A stretch of DNA of 64,000 nucleotides from positions 268,603,416 through 268,667,415 of the forward strand of contig NC_066583.1 in NCBI RefSeq assembly GCF_024323335.1, read 5' to 3'. The DNA is from Lathyrus oleraceus. Lineage: Eukaryota; Streptophyta; Magnoliopsida; Fabales; Fabaceae. Both the position numbers and the translations under genes were made by a program. Shown one piece after another: positions 1-15,584 of the stretch. Each line of letters opens with the position of its first letter. Position 1 is the first letter of the stretch. The notes beneath the pieces are model-generated. The model made no database searches. It was given only the letters and a program-made list of their open reading frames with translations, and had not been told where the DNA came from.

Positions 1-3000
1 TGGTGGAGGAAGTTCCAACTCCTCCTAGAGGAAATACGCCATACAAATGTTGATCGCGAACATCATATCTTCGATGTTCCCCAAAAGAGAACAATGAGAG
101 TTGGGAATTGATAACACGTTCTCTGGCAGTGATTCCGCAGAAATCCTAACGCACGATAATGACCCCTTGGTCATCACAATGCAAAATGGAAAATGGGACA
201 TCAAACGAGTCCTGATAGATCCCAAGAATTCTGCTGACGGTGATGTCCCGGGAATGCTTTCCAGAGGCTTCAACTCGATCCCAATGACATCAACACCTTT
301 CAGGGTTCACTAATAGACCTGTCAGATGAACAAATACAAGTGATGAGCCACATAACATTAGAAATAACTTGTGGCGAGGGAACAAATTCCTAGGCAATTG
401 AAGTCAGATATCTCATAGTAGACACCTAACCTCCTTACAACATCATCCTAGGTCAACCCATCATCAATGGAACAAATGCCTAGGTAATTGAAGTCAGTTA
501 TCTCATAGTAGACACCTAGCCGCCTTACAACATCATCCTAGGCCGACACGTCATCAATGCATTATGGGCGGTTATTTCCATCCGATATTTGGTCCTAAAG
601 TACCCGTTGTCTGGTGGGCAAGTCGGGACAATTTGAAGAGACCAGTAAAGTGCTTAAGAGTGTTACCAGAGCAGTCTGGTGACAGAAAGGGAAAAGTTAT
701 CCCTTGTGGGTGCCTCTTCCTCAAAGCCTTAGATGCAAACTAATTAGAAAAACATGAGTTAGTCAACCAACTAATTAGAAACATCGACTTGTTCACCTGG
801 GATCCCTTTGACATGTTTGGGATATACGCTAGAGTGTGTGACATCACCTTGCATTCGAACCTTTTGCCAAGCCTATGGCGCAAAGGAAGCAGAAAGTTGG
901 CAAGGAGAAGAGGGCCGTCATTGATGAGGAGGTAGGCAATTTTTCCAACATTGGGTTCATTACGGAAAAAAAATATCCTACCTAGTTAGCCAACATGGTG
1001 TTGGTGAGGAAAGCAATGAACATGAGACGCATGTGTGTGGACTTCAACTAACCTAAATATTGCCTGCCCTAAGGACCCATATCCTCTGCTCGACATTGAT
1101 TGCCTGATTGATAGGTCCTCTAGATATTTCATTTTGAGTTTCATGGATTCCTACTCAAGGTACAACCAGATTCAAATGGATCCCCTAGACGCTCCAAGGC
1201 AGCCTTCATGCCAAATCATGACAACTACTACTATAATGTCATACCCTTCGACCTTAAGAACATTGTCGCCACCTACCAACGACTCATGGACGTTATGTTA
1301 TCCATCCAAACAGGGAGTAACCTAAAGGTCTATGTGGAAGAAATGATGGTGAAAACCACCATAGGGTGCAACCATGCTGCAGACTTAAAGGATGTCCTGC
1401 ATTCAATCAAAAAGTATAACATGTGCTTGAATCATGCTAAGTGTTCTTTTGGGGTTTAAGTCGATAAGTTCCTTGGATACATGTTGACAAAGAGAGGAAT
1501 TAAAGCCAATCCGGATAAATATTAGGTCATCATTGATATGAGAAGCCCCACCAATTTCAAGGAAGTGGGGCAGCTTTCAGGTCGCCTCGTTGCCCTATTG
1601 TGTTCCCTCTCATGTGAGGACGACAAGGATTTCCTTTTCTTTTCCACTCTGAAGATGAAAGAGAGGTCCAAATGGACCATAGAATGCAAGGAGGATTTCT
1701 CGAAGGTAAAATCCTTCTTCACATTACCGCTCATTCTCACTCGCCCGAGAGAAGAATCGTTACTACTCCTTTACTTCTCAGTTACAGGTCAGGCGTTGAG
1801 CTCAGTACTTTTCCAAGATATGGATAAAGTAGATAGACCTATGTTTTTCATAAGCAAGGTGTTCAGAGGCACCGAAACAAAGTATCAAAATATTGAGAGC
1901 TAGCACTAGCTGTCATTGTCAGATCGAGAAAGTTGCATCCTTATTTCCAGGGACATAAGATCCTCGTGAAAATCAACAATCTTGTTTGACATATCTTAAA
2001 ATAACCAAATATGGCAGGAAGAATGGTGCCTTGGGTAGTAGAGCTCTTAGAGTACAACACTAATACACTCCGATAGGAAGCATTGAATCCCAAGCTCTGG
2101 CAGATTTTATGGTAGAATTTAGCTCACCTGCAGACAAATAGAGGCCCATAGGGTGGAAATTATCAATTGATGACACCTCAAACATGAATGGGAGTGGCAC
2201 ATGAACAATCTTGGAAGGGCATGGTGACATACTGATCGAGCAAGCATTAAAGTTTGAGTTCAAAGCTAGCAATAATCAGGAAGAGTATTAAGCCCTCATT
2301 GTTGGCATGGTCCCTGCCCTAGAGATGAGAGCCTCCCAATTAGTCGTTAACCAAGTCTTTGGATAGTACCAGGCTAAATAACCTCAACTGATAAAATATC
2401 TACACAAGGTACACAGTCTATCTACACTCTTTACATCTTTTGATCTATAACATGTTCACCATGAACATAACTTCAGAGCAGAACTCATGTCTAAGCTTGC
2501 CAATTTAAAAACAACATGGTTTAACAAAACAATGATCTAGGAGACTCTCACCATCCCTAACATTGAGGCGGGCGAAGTTTACTCCCTGGAAATTTTCCGT
2601 GAATAGAGTTGGATATCGCCCATATTTTGATACCTACGTGAGGACGAACCCCACCGGATTAAGGGGAAACTAGGAAGGCCCGAAAGAAGAATTCCAAGTA
2701 CACCCTTCTCTTAGGAAAAATTTATAAAATGGGGAGAGAATATCCAATAATTAGGTATATAGGAGAGCATGAAACCACCCTGGTACTTGCTGAAGTCCAC
2801 ACAAGAGCCTATGACAGTCATTTTGGCGGAAAAGCTCTTGACCACAAATTACTTAGGGCGGGATACTATTGGTCTGAACATATCATTTCCCAAGAAGTGT
2901 GACCAGTTTCAGAGTCATGCTAACCTTCATCACGCTTCAGCTGAGCTTTTTCAGTCAATGACGTCACACTGGCCTTTCTACCAATGGGGGTGAACATCTT

Positions 3001-3830
3001 AGGTATGTTCCACCTGGCGCCAGGCCAACTAATATTCTTGATAGTGGGAGTAAATTACTTCACAAAATGGATAAAGGCATAATATTTCGTGAAAATCACA
3101 GCTGAAATAGTTTGTTGCTTCTACTGGAAGAAAATTATATGCAGGTTTTGGCTTCCCAGAGCCATTGTCTCCGGCAACAGAACCCAGTTAGCCAGCGCTA
3201 TGGTCACTGACTTTTTCCTAGATTTGGGAGTGCAAGCAATGTTTGTATCTCTTGTACACTTGTAAGCTAATAGGCAAGCTGAATTGGAAAATAAGGTGAT
3301 TCTAAAAGGACTAAAAAGAAGCTCGATAATGCCAAAGGCTTATGAGCGAAACTGCTCCATGAAATATTATGGTCATATCATATCACCCCTCACTTTACTA
3401 CCAAGGAAACTCTATTCACCATGGTGTATAAAGCAGACGTTATGCTTCTTATAAAGATTAAACCAACCTCATGGTAACGCTCCCAATTTGATCAAGCGGT
3501 AAACAAGGCAAGACTGGAATATGTTGCATACTTGGTCAATAAATTGAGAGAAGTTATGCATATTCAATAATTCACCATCAAGCATAGAGCCACAAGAAGG
3601 TACATCTACAAAGTTAAGCAGAGGGAAATGCTAGAAGGCGTCCTAGTCTTAAAACAAAGGATTATGCTTGCTAATAGGGAAAGCTGTAACCCAATTGGGA
3701 AGGACTATATCGCATATTCCATAAGCTCCCCCACGGAGCTTACAAGTTGCAAGAATTAGATGGACATATCCTATCCAGAACTTGGAACACTTTCCATCTT
3801 AAATATTATTACAGTTGGGTTATTTGTAAT
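1..3830 (+). pseudogene. Decayed Tat-lineage Ty3/gypsy pol
   Basis: This is the pol region of a Ty3/gypsy retrotransposon, broken by many stops and frameshifts. In order I can read: a protease remnant (about 130-560), reverse transcriptase (about 1030-1600, with the family phrase ACPKDPYPL), a first RNase H (about 1640-2010), a second archaeal-type RNase H (about 2060-2500, with KFEFKASNN) and integrase (about 2750-3750). Two RNase H domains are the hallmark of the Tat/Ogre/Retand lineage. The catalytic YVDD box reads as VYVEE near 1335, so the enzyme would be dead even without the stops. The left end lies outside the window and no LTR is recognisable. It is an old copy with no functional product. 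Confidence 0.85.
381..560 (+). repeat. 90-bp tandem duplication in the protease region
   Basis: Positions 381-470 and 471-560 are two adjacent copies of one 90-bp segment, with a handful of substitutions between them. The unit is exactly 30 codons, so it would not have changed the reading frame of the decayed pol gene around it. Confidence 0.85.
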
Positions 3831-4578
<748 letters not shown>

Positions 4579-4599
4579 GATTTGATCATTTTGTGTATA

Positions 4600-7500
4600 C
4601 TTCTGTCTATTATGAAAATGACCTCTTATAGAACTCTATACTAGGACACATTACTAGCTTGGTTTGCATGCCTTTTAAAGTTTTTCCCTTTGTTTCTAGT
4701 AAAAATAAAATGTTACATTATGATTCCTACCATTATACTAAGAAAAAAAATTGTCTTTTACTTATTATATTTCTTCTTCTTCTACACCCTTTGATTTATT
4801 GCATGGTTATGTGTGGGTTCCTTCTCTATTGTGTCTCTTTTGGGACATATATATTTTCTAACTTTGGTTTATGACTTTAGTAGTTTTACTTGGATCATCT
4901 TTGTCAAAACCAAAGATGAAACAACATAAAGTTTGATTAATTTTGTTGCATACATAGAGAATCAGTTCCATACTATCCTAAAGTGATTTAGGTATGATAA
5001 TGGAACTTAGTTATCCATTGATGATTTCTTTTCTTTTACATGTATAATCCACCAAAGATCTTGTGTAGAAACTCAATAACAAAATGGTGCGGTGAAACTA
5101 AAGCAACAACACATTTTGATTGTGGCTAGGTCTTTTTCCTTCCACTCCTTCATCCTTTTGTCAATGTAAAATTTTAGCATCCAATATGTTCATATTATAC
5201 ATAAAATCAATAGTCCCTTACTTAAGTACTAAAAGCCTTAAGAAATTTCATATAAACAAACACCTTCTTGTATGCATCTTGAGATATTTAGTTGCTTGAG
5301 CTATGCAGCCACCTTGCAAGCTTATTGAACCAAGTTTGACTCTAGAACTAGGAAATTTGTTTTACTTAGATATAATTATGGTAAAAAGGGATACACTTTC
5401 TATGGGTAAAATTCCCACAATTGTTGTCTCTAGAATGGAGTCCTTAATTAGAACTTCTTTAATTTTCAATATTCACAATTTGTGTCAGTTTCACCATCCA
5501 AAGAACCATAAAATCAAGATCATGTTATCATTGATGATCTCATTCCTAACCCTGTCACATACACATTTGGCCCTGATCATTCTTCTTATCTGAATAATGA
5601 TGTCTCTTATTTATCAAAATTTGACCATGTAATAGTTGTCACGATGGATGATTCTGACTCTTTTCCCAGTCCAATCGCTTTAAAAAAACTACTAAAATAA
5701 TTTAAAAAATTGTATAACTACAAGATTTTCATTGTAATTCTGTTTTGGACGCTAATATTGAATTTTCTCCTAATGTTACATACTTGTTGTCATCGATTTC
5801 ATCATACCAACATTGTGCAACTACATACAAAGCCTATTGTTATTCTATATATATCCACATTGAGCCTAAAACTTAAAACCAAGCCTCCCGGGTTGGTTGT
5901 TAGAAGCAAGCCACAGATACTGTTGTTCCTTTTGGATCGATTGCATTATGCAAAACACATGGAGTATGTTCAAGTCATTCTGGTGCAGAGGGGACACATG
6001 TGGAACACAATGTTCCAACATGTGTGTTGCAACATCTAGTCTTTCACAACAGAGAAATGTTATTGCAATTTTGGTTTAGATTTATTTAATCCAAGATTCA
6101 CTCTACAAAGATATTTATAATTCATGAAGAGAGTTAATTTGGATGTTCTAGTGCAAGATGTGGGACACGTTATTCTAGTATAAAGTCCTTGTCAGCAGGC
6201 CATGATGGATGTTAGGTGTAAAATTTCTGATTGAGATTCAATGAGATTTGTTATTGATTGTTTAATAATGCTCGTGTAACTTGTTTGACAATTGTTGAAT
6301 ATATAATCATATCATAAGGATTAATTTCTTTGCACTATGGTTTTGAGTCTTTTGTTACTTGTATTCCACGTCAATATTACCACTAATATCATAAGGATTG
6401 GTGTTAGCCCTTGTTTATGTACATCACACTATTTCTTTTGTAACTTGACATGATTGTTGGTTTGTCTTAGTTGAGTTATACACTCAATATTTAATATTGT
6501 TGTTATTGAAGTTGATCACTTAGGATTAGTGATTAAGAGAAAGTGAAATGAGTTCTCATATTTAGGGGGAGTCCTAAATAGAAAGTCACTACTATTAGGA
6601 TGAGGCATTGAACATCATGGGCTTGATGTTTCTATAAGACTAATTGTACTAATTCAAAGTAATCAATTTCCTTTCTTGGATAAAGTGTCCTCCAGACGTA
6701 TATGTGATTCCACCAAACTGGGTTACCAATCTCTCATCTTATTTTATTGATTTATGCGTTGTGTTATTATTGTTGTTATATTGCTGGCATACTAGTTTAA
6801 CAAGTTAGACCAATTGTCTCAACATCGTGTCTAGCATTTGTCCCCTCCGGAACAGAATTTCAGATATCAAGTTACATGCTTTTGATAAAAAAAATACATG
6901 GCCAACTATTAATATTCCCACAAGAAATGGTTTAGTTAGGTGCAAGTGGACATACAAGATCAAATATAATGCATATGGCTCAATTGAGAAGTATAAGGAA
7001 AGGTTGATTACTATGAGGTACAATCAAATAGGAAAGGTTGATTGCTTTGACACACTTTCACCGGTTGCAAAAATCAACACAATGAAAGCTCTTTTAGCTT
7101 GGCATCTATTAAGTATTGACACCTTGAGCAGCTAAATGCCAATAATGTATAACTACATGGAGAATTGAATGGAAGAACCTAGATGGACTTGCCTTCTGGT
7201 CACCCTGCCAATGTTGTTGGCTCACCTAAAGTGTACAAATTGCACAAGTCTCTATATGGACTCAAGTATGCTAGCATACACTGGTATTCAAAGTGGTCCT
7301 TAGCATTAATAACCTTGGGTTATAATTAGTCTTAGGTTGATCAATCCCTTTATACCAAGTCATAAAGTATTAATTTTACTAATCTTTTAGCCTATGTGGA
7401 TGACATTGTGCTATTTGAAAATTGTATGTTAGAAATGCAAAATGTTAAGCTATTTTTAGACCAAAATTTTTGCATCAAAGTTCTTAAACATTCTTCCTAG

Positions 7501-8236
7501 GTTTGAAAATTGTGATATTAGATAAGAGAATCTTTGTTAATCAAAGAAAATATACTATTTAATTACTTGAACACACCGATACTTGAATGTCAATCCATAT
7601 GATATTTCAATAAATACAACTACAAATATTTCTAGTAGTTAAAGAACTCCCCTTGTTACTCACTTGTTGCAGCCACTTACATTTTGAGATATCTAAAATC
7701 CTTTCTTGGTAAAAGGATATCTCTTCCCAGACATACTTAGTTTAAGTTGCATGGGTTTATTGACTCTGATTAAGCAAGATGCCATGAGACAAGAAAATCG
7801 ATCATAAGTTATTATGTTTTCTCCGGATCTTCATTTGTTGCTTGGAAATTTAAAAAGCATAACAATGTGTCTAGACCATCCATTAATGTTGAGTATCGAG
7901 CCTTAACATACTTAACATGTGAAATTCAATGCTTGCATTACTTACTTAAAGATCGTGGTATTTCATTTGATGATCTTGCTTCTATCTATTATGATGGTAA
8001 GTTTTCCATCCATCTTGCTCATAACCTAACTTTCCTTGAAAGGAACAAAGATATTGAGATAGATTGTCATGTAAGAGGGTAGAAAAAATTCAAAGGAAGT
8101 TTATTCTTTTTTTTCGGTGAACAATTATGCAATTAACTGATGTTTGTTTTTACAAAGACTCTTCACCATACATCCCTTATTTTTAATTTGTCCAAGTTAG
8201 ATCTATGTGATATACACAACGTAACTTGAAGGGAGA
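4600..8236 (+). pseudogene. Decayed Ty1/copia pol, split by a solo LTR
   Basis: Fragments of a copia polyprotein are readable in shifting frames. GAG-pre-integrase is near 4660-4800 and the integrase core near 4850-5480 (HQRSCVET, QNGAVK). The linker runs to about 5915. Reverse transcriptase resumes at 6863 (CKWTYKIKYNAYGS, DTLSPVAKI) and continues to about 7500 with a VDDI box near 7395. RNase H is at about 7780-8085. The order gag-pre-integrase, integrase, RT, RNase H is the Ty1/copia order. Many stops and frameshifts make it non-functional. If the insert at 5921-6862 and one target copy are ignored, the linker reads straight into RT, which dates the solo-LTR insertion to after this element arrived. 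Confidence 0.85.
5921..6862 (+). mobile_element. Solo LTR of a SIRE/Maximus-like copia element
   Basis: A 942-bp insert begins TGTTGTTCC and ends AGAATTTCA. It splits the copia frame and is flanked by GATAC (5916-5920) and GATAT (6863-6867), a 5-bp target duplication with one mismatch. Its right third resembles the SIRE LTR at 48872-49958: both share a phrase near ACTGGGTTA and the terminus CAGAATTTCA. There is no internal region, so it is a solo LTR left by recombination between two LTRs. Confidence 0.75.
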
Positions 8237-8412
8237 TGTTGAAATACAATTAGTTATTACTTGGTAGATAGTTAGTTTTTTCTTGTTTTAGAATTCAATT
8301 AGTTTGTTAAGGTGATTTGAGCATCATATAAAAAGAAAGTACAAGTTCATTTGTAATTTACCTGATCATCAGTTTTCAATGACAATGAATTTTCTTCAAT
8401 CGTAAATTAACA
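8228..8412 (+). mobile_element. Candidate polypurine tract and 3' LTR of the copia element
   Basis: A purine run (GAAGGGAGA, 8228-8236) is followed directly by TGTTGAAATAC at 8237, and a plausible CA end lies near 8412. A TATA-like ATATAAAAAG lies at about 8329. This placement downstream of RNase H is where a polypurine tract and short LTR belong. No matching 5' LTR was found, so the right boundary is uncertain. Confidence 0.55.
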
Positions 8413-9406
8413 AGATTAACAAAGGAAAATACGAGGAACAACTTAGAAACTACACCAAAAGCTAACGATATCACATCACCAAAGTTTATAATCAACCCTT
8501 GGGATAACTAGAGTCAAATATATAATAAATACATTAGATGTATTTTTTTTCAAACCAAAGTTTTACTTTGTACACAATAAGAGTTTGAATGTCAACCTAT
8601 AAATAACTATCTTGCTTAAAGTGTTAAGTTTCTTAATATTTTCAAACAACCATATATAGTTAGTTGATAACTTGATATGGTTTAAATTTCACTCAACTGC
8701 AATTACAATTGCAATATAAACTTTTTGAAATTTTTTCACAAAATAAAAATGCAATCGTAATTTTGACAACATAATTGTGTTAGATTTAGAAATTGACTTG
8801 GGTGCGCACGCTATAGTTATTGGTAGGAGTGAACCGACTGCATCTATCTTTTTTCCTCTTCTAGTTTTCTCAACTTTTTGTAACGAACAATGCAAGTTAT
8901 GTCATACAAACTTCATGTTAATTATTCCCCTAATTTGATTCAAAGGTATGTACACGCCCTTCTTTTTCTCTATTGCTATAATTATACTTATACTAGTATA
9001 TTCACTAATTAAACTTATAGGTTATGGTGATTGGTACAGCAATGCCTAAAATGATTAAGGTTACAGTTACACTTAAAGTTCTACAAATGGTTTTGGGACT
9101 TCTTTTGATAAAAAGAAAAAGCAAAGCAATAAAAAAGATACTTTGGATTAAGGAACCATTAAAAAGAATGACTTTAAAAATAATAAGGGAAACGTTTGAG
9201 ATGGATCCACATGGCCACATTGTTATCTTTTGATTTTTAGTCACAAGAAGATATATGAAATTGAATTGATCATTGATTTACATACATGACGGTTTTTGCG
9301 GTAGAAATTGTGTATTTTCTACCGCAATTACTTTAACTAATTTTCAACTCGAAAAATACCATAATGTGTTTGTGGTAATGATTTCCTTTAAAAAATATTA
9401 ACACTA
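8413..9406. other. Intergenic, no gene seen
   Basis: AT-rich sequence without a supported gene. Short frames near 9005-9244 on both strands have no recognisable domain. The only structure I see is a 12-bp inverted repeat at 9296-9307/9316-9327. Confidence 0.5.
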
Positions 9407-9414
9407 CTAAGTAC

Positions 9415-9973
9415 TAGGCATGGCTACATAACCCATATCCGTGGGTACCAACCCGAATCCGCCCCGAAATTGACGGGAAAATCCGTTTTGATTGGGTTTG
9501 GGTTCGGGTTTGGGTTTTCCCCGATTTTAAAATATGGATATGGATCGGGTAATGGGGACACTAGTACCCACCCCGAACCCGTCCCGTTTATTTCATTATG
9601 TATATTATTATTTATTTTTGAATATTTAAAATATTAAATATATGTTCAATGTTTTGATATTTTAATTTGAATTTATTATTTAAAATATTTGAAATGTATG
9701 TACGGAATTTTTTTAGATTGTTTTATTTTATTATTTGTAGTGTAATTTTATTTTGAAAAAATAAATATTTCTATTTAAAAAATTGATTTCACTAAATGAA
9801 TGGTGGCGGGGCGGGAATACCCGAATCCAATCCGAACCCGTTTGAGACGGATTTGGGTTTTGATTTTCCATCCCCGTTTGGGTTTAGGACGGGGAATGAA
9901 GATTGTTTTGGGGTTTGGATTTAAATTTGGAAGAGGTAAAAACCGTTCCCAACCGATCCCGTTGCCATGCCTA
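9415..9973. mobile_element. hAT-type MITE, 559 bp
   Basis: The element starts TAGGCATGGC and ends with the inverse, CCATGCCTA. It is flanked on both sides by the identical 8-bp word CTAAGTAC (9407-9414 and 9974-9981). An 8-bp target duplication with short terminal inverted repeats is typical of the hAT superfamily. Subterminal regions are full of GGGTTCGGG/CCCGAACCC words in both orientations while the centre is AT-rich. It has no coding capacity, so it would need a transposase from elsewhere. Confidence 0.85.
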
Positions 9974-9990
9974 CTAAGTACCCAAAATTA

Positions 9991-10056
9991 AGTTCGAAGA
10001 AAGAAATTGCTTACCATCATGAATTGAGTTCGAAGAAAGAAATTGCTTACCATCAT
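9991..10056. repeat. Short tandem duplication, 36-bp unit
   Basis: A 30-nt segment beginning AGTTCGAAGAAAG is repeated exactly at 9991-10020 and 10027-10056, separated by 6 nt. It lies immediately beside the hAT MITE's right target duplication. Confidence 0.9.
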
Positions 10057-10836
10057 CTTATCTGAATCTAAATGTTAATGGGTGTTCTACATGACACTTG
10101 CATCATAAAAAAGGTAACATAGTATTTGAATAATATTAAAAGTAACCACGGTAGAAACTAATAATTGATGTATGACATATATAAAAAAGTATCCCTAAAT
10201 CAAAGATTTATTATCTTTACTTCAATAGTTTTAAATTTTTCAACAGTTTTAATCAGTATATGAGAACCGTTTGACAATCATACAACATATATCGAACAAT
10301 TTAAACAAATATTTATAAAAGAATTGATTTTTTCTTTACTTCAATATATTTTATATATATATTTAAGTCAAATCTCACATATTTCTAAAATAGTTGTTGA
10401 TTAGGATAATTTTAACTATTTTAATAATAAATGGATAAATAAAATTTAAATACTAATCATCTTACATATTACATGTCGCATCTTATATTTTTAATATTAT
10501 CAATTCGAGAGTATTTGTATCGTATCGTATCTCAATGTCCGTGTTAGAGTCTATATTTCATAGTTGTAGACCTGTTTCATGTTTCATGCAGCATCATATA
10601 GAACCCCTAAACTAAAATGATAGAGAGGCCTTCAAGTCTTCACTCCCCAATTACGAAGCAATATGGGCATGATTAAGTAGCACTAGCATCATCTCCAACA
10701 CCAAAAGAAAAACTGCATGTATATATCAATCTTACGTACGTCAACATACATATTCAAAACCACCAAAACTAGCTAGCTAATTGTTTCTCTCTCCAACAAA
10801 ATATCAAACATAACACAAACGTTGAGAAGAACCGAA
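10057..10836 (+). promoter_or_regulatory. Upstream region and candidate TATA of the PDLP-like gene
   Basis: AT-rich, non-coding DNA upstream of the host gene. A TATA-like TATATAT lies at 10720-10726, 111 bp before the ATG, which would give a leader of roughly 80 nt. Other AT-rich TATA-like words occur further upstream, so this choice is tentative. Confidence 0.4.
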
Positions 10837-12239
10837 ATGGTCAAAACAAAAACGTTCCTCTCCCTTTTATTCTTCTTAATTTTCATTCTCCATTCTCTTT
10901 CCTTCTCCACAGACACATTCATCTACGGTGGTTGCACACAACAGACATTCACCTCAACCTCACCCTACGAGTTCAACCTCAACTCACTCCTCACTTCACT
11001 AGTTAACTCAGCAACCTACACATCCTACAACAACTTCACCATCGTCGCTTCAAATCCCAACGACATCGTTTACGGTCTCTACCAATGCCGCGGCGACCTC
11101 TCCATGCCAGACTGCGCCTCCTGCGTTTCACGCGCTGTCTCACGCGCAGGTGACATATGTTCGGTGACGCGCGGGGGCGTAGTGCAGCTAGAAGGATGTT
11201 ACGTGAAATATGATAATGTTAAGTTTTTGGGCGTGGTGGATAAAACGGTGGTGTTGAAAAAATGTGGGTCTTCAATCGGGTATGACCCGAGTACCCGAGA
11301 TGCTGTATTGGCTGGGTTGGTGGGTTCAGGTGGGTATTTTCGGGCTGGTGGGTCGGGTCAGCTGAAAGGAATGGCGCAGTGTATTGGGGATTTGAGTTTT
11401 TTGGAGTGTCAGGATTGTGTTTCGGAGGCGATCCAACGGCTGAGAAGTGACTGTCCAGCGGCGGATTACGGAGATATGTTTTTAGCCAAGTGTTATGCGA
11501 GGTACTCTACTGGTGGTGCTGGTGGGGGCCATGCTTACTCCAAGTCTCATGGTAAATTTATTTGTTTAATATAATTTAATTATTTTAAATTATTTTTATT
11601 AAATAATTTAGTGCTATGCATTCTTTATGAGATAGAGAAAGACTGATACTGTGATAGATTATTGGGAGAATTATATTTTTTATTTAAATTAGAATAAGTT
11701 TAATTAAATATTTTTAAAAGATTGTTATAGAGATCGATCTATTCAATCGAGTTATTCGATTTTATCTGATTTAATCATGCGATTAGATCAGTGATCCAGT
11801 AACCTAATATCCTCACCAGTTTGATGATCGATCCGATTTTTAAAATATTATTTAAAAATAAACAAATAAATATTATAATCCCACACTCTTATATTTGAAA
11901 TTATCACATAATTATCAATTGAATAATTATTTATTTTTAATATTATTTCAAAGAAAAAAGTTTCTTTTTATTTATTTTTGCGATAATAAAAGTTTGGTTC
12001 TTGGTGAATCGTCCTACAGGTAAATCAGACAATGATAGTGAGAAGACATTTGCCATAATCATTGGATTAATAGCAGCTGTAGCAATACTTATAATTTTCC
12101 TGGCTTTCTTGAGAAGGATTTGTGAGGGACACCACGGTAAATACACCATATAATTTTCTTTATAATCTTAAGCAAAAATCTAATTAATTATTCAATAATT
12201 CCTTATTTTATTTGAATATTTTCTCATGCAGGTAAATAA
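10837..12239 (+). CDS. Plasmodesmata-located protein (double DUF26, one TM)
   Basis: This is the only host gene recognised. Three exons are inferred: 10837-11551, 12020-12136 and 12232-12239, all with GT..AG phase-1 introns, giving 279 residues. An upstream in-frame TTG at 10822 is not a plausible start; the first ATG is at 10837. Residues 1-24 form a signal peptide. Two DUF26 (Gnk2-homologous) domains follow, each with a C-X8-C-X2-C signature (C84/C93/C96 and C182/C191/C194). The transmembrane helix is about residues 249-269, with a short basic cytosolic tail ending in Gly-Lys. There is no kinase domain, which separates it from cysteine-rich receptor kinases. Family members sit in the plasma membrane lining plasmodesmata and regulate callose and cell-to-cell movement; that role here is by homology. 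The exon model needs transcript support. Confidence 0.88.
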
Positions 12240-14900
<2,661 letters not shown>

Positions 14901-15082
14901 ACAGGTTTATCTCAATAACCAAACTCGGTCTCTTGAGAGTATCACACCCTTAAGAATATAAACAACTGACTCGAATTAAGAAGTGAAAGAAAATATTTTC
15001 TAGAGAGAAAAGGAGAAAGATAAATTCCAAAGAAATATGAAAATGTTGGAAAGTGGCGTGGTTTAAAGTGGAGGTGTGCCTC

Positions 15083-15385
15083 CTTTATATATTAGTTGGA
15101 AAATCCTGAAATGGAAATGATACATGGGATGAATTAATTATCTAATTGATTAGCATAATTTTCTAATCGATTAGACAACTCACTTTTAATCGATTACCAC
15201 ACTCAAATATGAAGTATTGGATATATAGTTGTTGCAAGTCATTCATGTGTTGTCTGTTGCAAGTCATTAATGTGTTATCCATGTCATTTCATTAATTGAT
15301 TATCATTTTTATATTTGATTAGCTTGATTCTCTAATCAATTAGATGCCCCAAAAGGCTTTTCCAATTGATTATCAGAATTAACTA
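15083..15385 (-). promoter_or_regulatory. LTR promoter remnant: TAATCGATTA cluster plus TATA
   Basis: Read on the minus strand, several palindromic words (TAATCGATTA, CTAATCGATTAG, CTAATTGATTAG, AATTGATTA) between about 15,142 and 15,375 precede a clean TATA box (TATATAAAG, 15091-15083). This matches the U3 layout of other LTRs in the window. A TG..CA boundary could not be fixed; the LTR probably covers about 14.9-15.55 kb. The owner family is unknown. Confidence 0.45.
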
Positions 15386-15584
15386 ATTGATAGGTTAGTT
15401 GAAAAAATGATTTTAAAAGGTTTGGACAACTTTTTAATCACTCGTCTTGGCTTATAAAATGACTTTTAAGTTTAAAAACATTTGACAAAATAGTTTTAGG
15501 TGTGAGTGTGTCTGTGAGTTGTCTTAATACTCTCAAGCTACTTTCTTACTTTTACAATACTCGGGTCACTCAGACAGACAAACA

